From assembly GCA_944387635.1 (NCBI GenBank), contig CALXFT010000026.1:1-32078 (forward strand): 32,078 nt of DNA, written 5' to 3'. The notes beneath the pieces were generated by a model that was not told the origin of the DNA, did not search any database, and saw only the letters and a program-made list of their open reading frames with translations. This DNA is from an uncultured Oscillospiraceae bacterium. GTDB lineage: Bacteria > Bacillota > Clostridia > Oscillospirales > Oscillospiraceae. The translations under genes were made by a program, and so were the position numbers. Every line of letters starts with the position of its first letter. Within the stretch, counting starts at the first letter, position 1. Positions 15,900-21,994 of the stretch are shown in pieces.

Positions 15900-17230
15900 C
15901 CGACATGACCGTCGGCTCCCCGCGGGGCCATCTGATCCGCCACGCCCTGCCCCTGCTGCTGGGCAACTGGCTCCAGCTGAGCTACAACGCCGTGGACACC
16001 ATCATCGCCGGCCGGTTCCTGGGGCAGAACGCCCTGGCCGCCGAGGGCATTGCCGGGCCGGTGATGAACCTGCTGATCCTGGCCATTTCCGGCCTGTGCA
16101 TGGGGGCGGGGGTGCTCATGAGCGAGGCCTTCGGCGGCCGGGAGTACCCCAGGCTTCAGAAGATCCTGGGCAACACCCTGCTGTTCGGCCTGCTGACCTG
16201 CGCCGGCCTGGCCCTGGCCGGAATCCTCCTGACGGAGCCCATTCTGGCCTTCCTGGACGTCCCAGGGGAGATCTTCGGCATTACGGCGGCCTATTTGCGG
16301 ATCACCTTCCTGGGCGCGCCCTTCACCTTCTGCTGCAACGCTCTGGGCGCGGGGCTGAAAAGCGTAGGCGACGCCAGGACCCCCCTGAAATTTCTGGCCA
16401 CCTCCGCCATCCTGAACGCGGTCCTGGACCTGATCTTCTTGGGGATCTTCCGCTTCGGCATAGTGTGCAGCGCCGTGACCACGGTCTTCGCCGAGGCGGT
16501 GTGCGCGGCTCTGGCCCTGCGGCACATGGTCCGCCGGGTCCCCCTGCTGTGTCCCAGAGGCGTCCACTGGCGTCTGGAAGGCCCCCTGCTGAAGCAGATC
16601 CTTCACTACGGCGGACCCACCGCCCTGCAGCAGGCCATTCAGCCCGTGTGCAAGGTCCTGATCCAGGGCCAGGTCAACGCCCTGGGTGTCAGCTCCATCG
16701 CCGCCTTCAACGCCGTGACCCGAATGGACGACTTTGCCTGCATTCCCGCTCAGAGCATCTCCTCGGCCATCTCCACCTACATCGCCCAGAACCGGGGCGC
16801 CAGGAAGCCCGGCTCCATCCGGGCCGGATTCTCCGCGGGCATCCGGCTGGAATTTTGCTACTGGCTCCTCATCGGCGCCGTCACGGCCCTGCTGCGGCGG
16901 CCCATCGTCAGCCTCTTCGTCGCCGGCGACGGGGCCGGGGAGGTCGTCGCCCTGGGCAGCCGGTATCTGGGCTGGATGGCGGCGTTCTATCTGTTCCCCG
17001 CCATGACCAACGGGTTCCAGGGCTTTTTCCGGGGCATGGGGAAGATGAAGACCACCATGCTGGCCACCTTCCTCCAGGCCTCCACCCGGACAGTGTGCAC
17101 GTACCTTCTGGCTCCCCGGTTCGGCATCACCGGCATCGCCTTCTCCTGCGCCATAGGCTGGTCCCTGATGCTGCTGTACGAGGTTCCCTATTATTTCATC
17201 ACCTGCAAAAAGCGGTCGCTTCCCCGATAA
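15896..17230 (+). CDS. MATE family efflux transporter
   Basis: The 444-residue protein has 12 membrane segments. The N-terminal pattern HALPLLLGNWLQLSYNAVDTIIAGRFLG and ALAAEGIAGPVMNLL is diagnostic of the MATE (MatE domain) family, repeated in the second half by ALQQAIQPVCKVLIQGQVNALG. These are Na+/H+-coupled exporters of drugs or metabolites. It starts with GTG, overlapping the previous stop as GTGA, which implies translational coupling. Its place between a sugar-isomerase-like gene and a glycosidase is unusual for this family and may mean export of a glycoside, aglycone or sugar derivative. Confidence 0.93.
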   Translation: MTDMTVGSPRGHLIRHALPLLLGNWLQLSYNAVDTIIAGRFLGQNALAAEGIAGPVMNLLILAISGLCMGAGVLMSEAFGGREYPRLQKILGNTLLFGLLTCAGLALAGILLTEPILAFLDVPGEIFGITAAYLRITFLGAPFTFCCNALGAGLKSVGDARTPLKFLATSAILNAVLDLIFLGIFRFGIVCSAVTTVFAEAVCAALALRHMVRRVPLLCPRGVHWRLEGPLLKQILHYGGPTALQQAIQPVCKVLIQGQVNALGVSSIAAFNAVTRMDDFACIPAQSISSAISTYIAQNRGARKPGSIRAGFSAGIRLEFCYWLLIGAVTALLRRPIVSLFVAGDGAGEVVALGSRYLGWMAAFYLFPAMTNGFQGFFRGMGKMKTTMLATFLQASTRTVCTYLLAPRFGITGIAFSCAIGWSLMLLYEVPYYFITCKKRSLPR

Positions 17231-17251
17231 CTTCACGAAAGGGTTGATCCT

Positions 17252-18964
17252 ATGCAAACACTTTGGACCGACGCGGGCCGGGACCTGGCCGCTCAGCCGG
17301 ACCGGCAGCCCTGGCAGGTCTACCCCCGGCCCCAGATGCGCCGGGGCCAATGGCTGTGCCTCAACGGCTGGTGGGACTTTGCCGTGTCGGAAAAGCCGGA
17401 GATCCCCGGGGCCTTTGACCGCCGGATTCGGGTGCCCTTCTGTCCGGAGAGCGCCCTGTCCGGCATTGGCGAACACTTCCCGGAAGGGTCGTACCTGTAC
17501 TACCGGCTCCGGGTCCGGTTCCCGGAGTCCTGGCAGGGCCGGAGAATTCTGCTCCATGTGGGCGCGGCGGATCAGGAGGCGGACATCTTCGTCAACGGCC
17601 GTCACCTGACCCGCCACGAGGGAGGCTACGATCCCTTCTCCTGCGACATAACCCAGGTCCTGAAGGCGGAAAACGAGATCCTGATCCGCTGCCGGGACGA
17701 TCTGCGCGACCGGTCCTACCCCTACGGCAAGCAGACCATGAGCCGGGGCGGCATGTGGTACACCCCCGTCAGCGGCATCTGGCAGACGGTCTGGGCCGAG
17801 CCGGTGCCGGAAACCTACATCCCCTCCCTGCGCGTGGAAAACCGGGGCCGTTCCGTGACCATCGACACGGGCCGGGAGGATCTGACCGGCCGGGTCACGG
17901 TGGAGGGCCTGGGGACCTTCCCCCTTGCCCGGGGCGCCGTGACCATCACCCCCGAGGCCCCCCGGCTGTGGAGCCCCGAGGACCCGTACCTGTACCCCTT
18001 CACCCTGGAGGCGGGGGAAGACCGGGTGGAATCCTACTTCGCCCTGCGTACCCTGGAGATCCGGAACCCGGACGGCTATCCCCGGCTGTTCCTCAACGGA
18101 AGGCCCTATTTCTTCCACGGCCTCCTGGACCAGGGCTACTGGCCCGACGGCCTGTTCACCCCCGCCGCCCCGGAGTGCTTCGCCCAGGACATTCTTGCCA
18201 TGAAGCGCCTGGGCTTCAACACCCTGCGCAAGCACATCAAAGTGGAGCCCGAAGAATTCTACTACCAGTGCGACAAGCTGGGCATGATCGTATGGCAGGA
18301 CATGGTCAACAACGGCAGCTACCGCTTTCTGCGGGACACGGTTCTGCCTACGGCGGGGCTTCAGGTCCTTCCGGACAGGCATATGCACCGGGACAGGCAG
18401 TGCCGGGAGCGGTTCCTGGCCGCCATGGAGCGGACCGTGGGCCGCCTGGGCGGCCACGGCTGCGTCTGCTGCTGGACCGTCTTCAACGAGGGCTGGGGCC
18501 AGTTCGAGGGCAGCCGGGCCTACAGGCTCCTGAAGGACCTGGACGACACCCGGTTCATCAACACGGTCTCCGGCTGGTTCCGGGGCGCGGACAGCGACCT
18601 GGACAGCCGCCACATCTACTTCGGCAAGCTCCGCCTGCGAGGCGGCGGAAAAAAGCCCCTGGTCCTGACCGAGTTCGGCGGCAAGACCTATAAGGCCCAA
18701 GGCCACGTGTTCAACCCGGAAAAGACCTACGGCTACGGCAGCTTTGAGACCCTGGAGGCCTACCGGGACGCGGTGGCCGAGCTGTACGTCCTGGACATTC
18801 TTCCTGCCGTGGAGAAGGGCCTGTGCGCCGCCGTCTACACCCAGGTCAGCGACGTAGAGGACGAGATCAACGGCCTGGTGACCTACGACCGCCAAGTCCA
18901 AAAGCTGGAACCGGACCGGATGCTCCCCATCGCCCAGGCTTTACAGGCAGCCTTGGAAGGCTAA
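17252..18964 (+). CDS. Glycoside hydrolase family 2 protein
   Basis: This is a 570-residue cytosolic enzyme (no signal peptide). The N-terminal sugar-binding domain (about 20-185: LCLNGWWDFAV, YLYYRLRVRFP, HVGAADQEADIFVNG, HEGGYDPFSCDIT) is followed by an immunoglobulin-like domain (190-265) and a TIM barrel from about 270. The general acid/base is E413 in FNEGWGQF, after CCWTV, and the nucleophile is E474 in LTEFGG. It is shorter than LacZ and resembles the compact GH2 enzymes of gut Firmicutes. Whether it is a beta-galactosidase, glucuronidase or other type is undetermined. The last gene of the three-gene operon, 21 bases after the MATE stop, with AAAGGGTTGAT upstream. Confidence 0.92.
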   Translation: MQTLWTDAGRDLAAQPDRQPWQVYPRPQMRRGQWLCLNGWWDFAVSEKPEIPGAFDRRIRVPFCPESALSGIGEHFPEGSYLYYRLRVRFPESWQGRRILLHVGAADQEADIFVNGRHLTRHEGGYDPFSCDITQVLKAENEILIRCRDDLRDRSYPYGKQTMSRGGMWYTPVSGIWQTVWAEPVPETYIPSLRVENRGRSVTIDTGREDLTGRVTVEGLGTFPLARGAVTITPEAPRLWSPEDPYLYPFTLEAGEDRVESYFALRTLEIRNPDGYPRLFLNGRPYFFHGLLDQGYWPDGLFTPAAPECFAQDILAMKRLGFNTLRKHIKVEPEEFYYQCDKLGMIVWQDMVNNGSYRFLRDTVLPTAGLQVLPDRHMHRDRQCRERFLAAMERTVGRLGGHGCVCCWTVFNEGWGQFEGSRAYRLLKDLDDTRFINTVSGWFRGADSDLDSRHIYFGKLRLRGGGKKPLVLTEFGGKTYKAQGHVFNPEKTYGYGSFETLEAYRDAVAELYVLDILPAVEKGLCAAVYTQVSDVEDEINGLVTYDRQVQKLEPDRMLPIAQALQAALEG

Positions 18965-19044
18965 AAAGCCCGCCCCCGGTCAAAGGCGGACTTTGATTAA
19001 ATTTTCATGCTGCAAAACAGCGCCACCAAAAATGAAAGTCATTA

Positions 19045-19295
19045 AAAATGTTTATGCTTATCGACTTTGTGCAGCGAAAAACGCTGATATCCGTTCCTTC
19101 CATACAGACTTCCGTCTGGGCAGCTGCCAGGATGCTTGCGCTTCACACGGTCACCGCACCAATTTGGCGCTTAAGGCAATACCGGCACCAAACGAGAAGC
19201 GCGCCGGCAGGGGTCGGGGAGCACTTACCGCTGTCTCAGCACTTCACTTAGAACGCAATGCTCAAACCTTTCAGTCAAAAATCAAGAAATAGTAT
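19045..19295 (+). repeat. Dispersed intergenic repeat, module A, copy 3
   Basis: AAAATGTTTATGC then ATGCTTATCGACTT (19054-19067) opens a region matching module A through about 19215 (CTTCCGTCTGGGCAGCTG, TTTGGCGCTTAAGGCAATAC). The outer end TCAAGAAATAGTAT (19282-19295) matches the end of the module B copy at 25074. The stretch 19216-19281 is not shared with the other copies. It fills the 440-base gap after the GH2 gene together with the hairpin at 19333. Confidence 0.83.
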
Positions 19296-19332
19296 GAGCG
19301 GTCGTTGCCGCAGTACATTCCCGTAAAATGCC

Positions 19333-19363
19333 GAGGCAGAGACGGAAAATCCGTCTCTGCCTC
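19333..19363 (-). terminator. Hairpin terminator of the GltD-like gene
   Basis: A perfect 14-bp stem GAGGCAGAGACGGA (19333-19346/19350-19363) has a 3-base loop and lies about 40 bases past the stop codon. The following minus-strand tail GGCATTTTA is a weak T-run. Confidence 0.65.
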
Positions 19364-19404
19364 AAAATTATACGCGCAATCAGCCAACCGCGCCCGCCGG
19401 ATTC

Positions 19405-20637
19405 TTATTCCTCCTTCGGCAGGCTCTGGATGTACTCGTGCATGGCCTCGGCCACCACCTTGCTGTGGGCCACGGCCTCCACCACGGTCCGGGCGCCATT
19501 GACCACGTCTCCGGAGGCGAAGATGCCCGGGCGGCTGGTCCGGCCCCGCTCGTCGGCCACCAAAAGCCCCCGGTTGTTGGCGTCCAGGCCGGTGGTGGTG
19601 GTGACGATGGTGTTCTGGGGACCCTGGCTGATGGAGATGATGATGCTGTCCGCCGGGTACAGCCGGTCCGTTCCCGGCACCTCCCGCAGGGAGCCGTCCT
19701 CCTGCTCCTCCACATCCCGGAAGATCACGCCCTGGTCCACGATCTCCACAGGCTTCTTGTTGTAGGCAAACTGGATGCCCTCCAGCTGGGCGTAGCTGAA
19801 CTCATACTGGCTGGCCGCCACCTTCTTGCTCAGGGAGAAGCAGGTGATCTCCTCGCTGCCCTTGCGCCGGGCGGTCCGGGCCACGTCCATGGCCGCGTTG
19901 CCCGCGCCGATGACGATGACCTGCTTGCCCAAACGGTACACGTCGGGGTTGTGCAGATAGTTGATGGCATAGTGTACGTTGCCGAAGGACTCGCCCTTGA
20001 TGTGCAGGGTGTTGGGCTTCCAGACGCCGGTGCCGATGAAGATGGCCTTGTAGCCGTCCCGGAACAGGTCGTCGATGCCGATGGCGCTGCCGATGCGGGT
20101 GTTGGGCCGGATCTTGATGCCCTTGAGCTCCAGGTGCCGGTACTGGATGTCATCCAGGACGGACTTTGGAAGCCGGAACTCCGGAATGCCGTAGCGCAGA
20201 ACGCCGCCGATCTGGTCGTTGCTCTCAAAGATCGTCACCTGATAGCCGTAGCGGGCCAGAAGAATGGCAATGGTGATGCCCGCCGGGCCGGAGCCGATGA
20301 TGGCGGCCTTGATGCCGTTGGAGGGGTGGGGTCCCTGGACCATCTTGGGGGCGTAGGTGCTGGAGATGTAGTGCTCGATGGTGGAAAAATGCACCGGCGC
20401 GCCTTTCCTTCCCAGGACGCAGTGACCCTCGCACTGATTTTCGTGGTTGCAGATCAGACTGCACACCGTGGTCAGAGGGTTGTTCTCAAACAGAAGCCGC
20501 CCCGCCTTGTCCAATTGGTTGCTCTTGAGCAGCCGGATGACCTCGGGGATGGGGGTGTTGATGGGGCAGCCCTTCTGGCACTGGGGATTCTTGCAGCCCA
20601 GGCAGCGGTTGGCCTCGTCCATTACATGAAGCGCCAT
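19405..20637 (-). CDS. GltD/NfnB/SudA-type NAD(P)-dependent FeS-flavoprotein
   Basis: The 410-residue stand-alone oxidoreductase resembles the glutamate synthase small subunit. The N-terminal Fe-S domain has C12, C15, C20, C24 (RCLGCKNPQCQKGCP) and C59, C63, C69, C73, a pattern for two [4Fe-4S] clusters. It is followed by the FAD site GSGPAG (115-120), YGIPEFRLPKSVL, and the NAD(P) site VIVIGAGNAAMDVARTA. FASGDVVNGARTVVEAVAHSK closes the FAD domain. No glutamate synthase large subunit is adjacent, so it more likely feeds electrons to or from another partner. It lies about 1.4 kb from a molybdenum hydroxylase whose own redox partner has a damaged nucleotide site. Confidence 0.92.
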   Translation of the reverse strand: MALHVMDEANRCLGCKNPQCQKGCPINTPIPEVIRLLKSNQLDKAGRLLFENNPLTTVCSLICNHENQCEGHCVLGRKGAPVHFSTIEHYISSTYAPKMVQGPHPSNGIKAAIIGSGPAGITIAILLARYGYQVTIFESNDQIGGVLRYGIPEFRLPKSVLDDIQYRHLELKGIKIRPNTRIGSAIGIDDLFRDGYKAIFIGTGVWKPNTLHIKGESFGNVHYAINYLHNPDVYRLGKQVIVIGAGNAAMDVARTARRKGSEEITCFSLSKKVAASQYEFSYAQLEGIQFAYNKKPVEIVDQGVIFRDVEEQEDGSLREVPGTDRLYPADSIIISISQGPQNTIVTTTTGLDANNRGLLVADERGRTSRPGIFASGDVVNGARTVVEAVAHSKVVAEAMHEYIQSLPKEE

Positions 20638-20730
20638 GATCGTTCCTCCTTAAAGTGTTCCATGGGAGCTTCCCGGCAGTCTTGTGTAAATGGGCAGTTT
20701 CCTCCGTTCAGAATCCCAGGCATTTTGTCT

Positions 20731-20759
20731 ATTTTATCACGCGTCTGTCCGGGACGCAA
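20731..20759 (-). promoter_or_regulatory. Promoter of the GltD-like gene
   Basis: On the minus strand TTGCGT (20759-20754) and TAAAAT (20736-20731) are separated by 17 bases and lie about 95 bases upstream of the start, giving a long leader. Confidence 0.6.
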
Positions 20760-20870
20760 GGGTTTTCCCGGAAAAACCCTGCCCAAGGCCCCTCTGTCGA
20801 AAAAAGATTTACCGTTTCCTCACCGGCGGCTCCACAGGCCTGGGCAGAATGCCCAATTCCCACGCCCCAG

Positions 20871-20942
20871 GAGTTTACATAAATCTGCGTTTTCCCACCC
20901 TTGCTTTTTTACCCCGAAGCCGTGTATAATGAGTTTACATAA
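20871..20942 (+). promoter_or_regulatory. Promoter flanked by direct repeats GAGTTTACATAA
   Basis: TTGCTT (20901-20906) and a perfect TATAAT (20925-20930) have an 18-base spacer. The 12-base repeat GAGTTTACATAA occurs at 20871-20882 and 20931-20942, exactly 60 bases apart, bracketing the promoter. A third TTTACATAA is at 21047-21055. The spacing of about six helical turns suggests a regulator binding both sides. Promoter and leader (20943-21077) belong to the 440-base gap, and I recognise no riboswitch in it. Confidence 0.55.
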
Positions 20943-21077
20943 TGCATATCCGCCGGCCGGAACCGGGCTTCCGGCAGGTCCGGCCCAGGGTTTTGTGCCG
21001 GAACGGCGGGAGAAATTTCCCCGCGGCGGCGGAGTCTGCCCTGCACATTTACATAACACAACGTTTGGAGGAAGGAA

Positions 21078-21440
21078 ATGAAGCAGCATATCCCGATCCT
21101 GCTGGTCCTGATCCTGCTGGTGTCCCTCCTGATGGGCCTGAGCCAGACGGCTCTGGACCCGGCCCGATTTCAGGGGACCTGGTACGGCACGGAGGACGGC
21201 AGCCCCTACATCTTTGAAGACGGCGTGATCCGCCGGGAGGACCTGGGGATCGTCCTGTCCGACGGCCAGGTCTTAAGCGGGGCCTACACCTTCTGCCGGG
21301 ACCGGATCGCCGTGTTCTACATCGACAGCCGGGGCTTGGAGCAGGTTCAGGAACTGTACCTGGTCCCCGGCCCCCAGGGCGATACCCTCTGTCAGAACCC
21401 GGACGGCTCCGGTCTGGTCCGGTTCCGCCGGGAGCCTTAA
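21078..21440 (+). CDS. Small membrane-anchored or exported hypothetical protein
   Basis: The 120-residue protein has an N-terminal hydrophobic segment (residues 5-24, IPILLVLILLVSLLMGL) and no lipobox cysteine. It continues with a beta-rich domain: FQGTWYGTEDGSPYIFEDG, GIVLSDGQVLSGAYTF, IAVFYIDSRG, ELYLVPGPQGDTL. The G-T-W-Y opening followed by repeated beta strands looks like a small lipocalin/DUF-type ligand domain, but no family is recognised. GGAGGAAGGAA supports the start. It has its own promoter and terminator, so it is a monocistronic exported protein. The function is unknown. Confidence 0.8.
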   Translation: MKQHIPILLVLILLVSLLMGLSQTALDPARFQGTWYGTEDGSPYIFEDGVIRREDLGIVLSDGQVLSGAYTFCRDRIAVFYIDSRGLEQVQELYLVPGPQGDTLCQNPDGSGLVRFRREP

Positions 21441-21443
21441 GCC

Positions 21444-21490
21444 GCCGCCCCCGCTTCCGGTCTTGTCCGGGAGCGGGGGCGGCTTCGTTT
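21444..21490 (+). terminator. Rho-independent terminator
   Basis: A 17-bp stem with one mismatch (GCCGCCCCCGCTTCCGG, 21444-21460, with its complement at 21467-21483) is followed by TTCGTTTT. It immediately follows the small exported protein. The stretch from here to 21620 shows nothing recognisable. Confidence 0.85.
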
Positions 21491-21620
21491 TCCAACAGAT
21501 TCCGCGTTCATTAGGTGGATTGCCCGATTTTGCCTATAGTTTCCGTATTTTTCGCCTTGTTTTTGTGCAGACTGCTCAAAGAACCAGGATAGATTTCTGC
21601 GACTTGCATCTGAGTGAAAG

Positions 21621-21650
21621 TTGAAAACCGCCGTGCCGGCAAGGTACAAT
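21621..21650 (+). promoter_or_regulatory. Promoter of the 83-residue protein and mop
   Basis: TTGAAA (21621-21626) and TACAAT (21645-21650) with an 18-base spacer, about 50 bases upstream of the first start codon of the molybdenum hydroxylase locus. Confidence 0.6.
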
Positions 21651-21699
21651 AGTATTGGAACCACGTTTCCTCCATTCCAATGTCCGCGAGGTAGCCCGT

Positions 21700-21951
21700 A
21701 TGGAACAGCCCGTCTTTGAAATTTCCGCCCACGAAGTCACTGTAGAAGTGGTGGACGCCCGCACCGGCATCCGCTACCGCCGGCAGCTGCCCATTGAATA
21801 CTACGAGACAGCCAACGGTCTGGTGCTCCAGGGGGAAAACCTGGACGGCAGCGTTTCCCAGCTGGTGTTCTACTCGGACAGAGGCCTGGAGCGGCTTCAG
21901 GGCCTGACGGGAAAAGGCCCGGACGCGGACCCCTGCGGGTCCCACAAGTGA
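21700..21951 (+). CDS. Hypothetical 83-residue protein preceding mop
   Basis: The small protein begins MEQPVFEISAHEVTVEVVD and is predicted to be mostly beta strand (EVTVEVVDARTGIRYRRQLPI, GLVLQGENLDGSVSQLVF). It has no cysteine clusters (a single Cys near the C-terminus) and no signal peptide. GAGGTAG lies 8 bases upstream of the ATG at 21700. An earlier in-frame ATG at 21655 lacks a ribosome site and overlaps the promoter end. It is only 43 bases ahead of the molybdenum hydroxylase and probably co-transcribed. No known family is recognised, and it may be a locus-specific accessory protein. Confidence 0.72.
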   Translation: MEQPVFEISAHEVTVEVVDARTGIRYRRQLPIEYYETANGLVLQGENLDGSVSQLVFYSDRGLERLQGLTGKGPDADPCGSHK

Positions 21952-21994
21952 ACCTTCGACCACGTCCCCACCCAAGAAACAAGGAGGAGTTCCT

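Noticed and set aside
15830-18901. A 1023-codon open frame antisense to the MATE and GH2 genes
   Set aside because: Long antisense frames are expected in GC-rich coding DNA. The translation is low-complexity (G, A, Q, V, H rich) and resembles no protein, while the plus-strand genes have catalytic motifs, ribosome sites and proper operon spacing.
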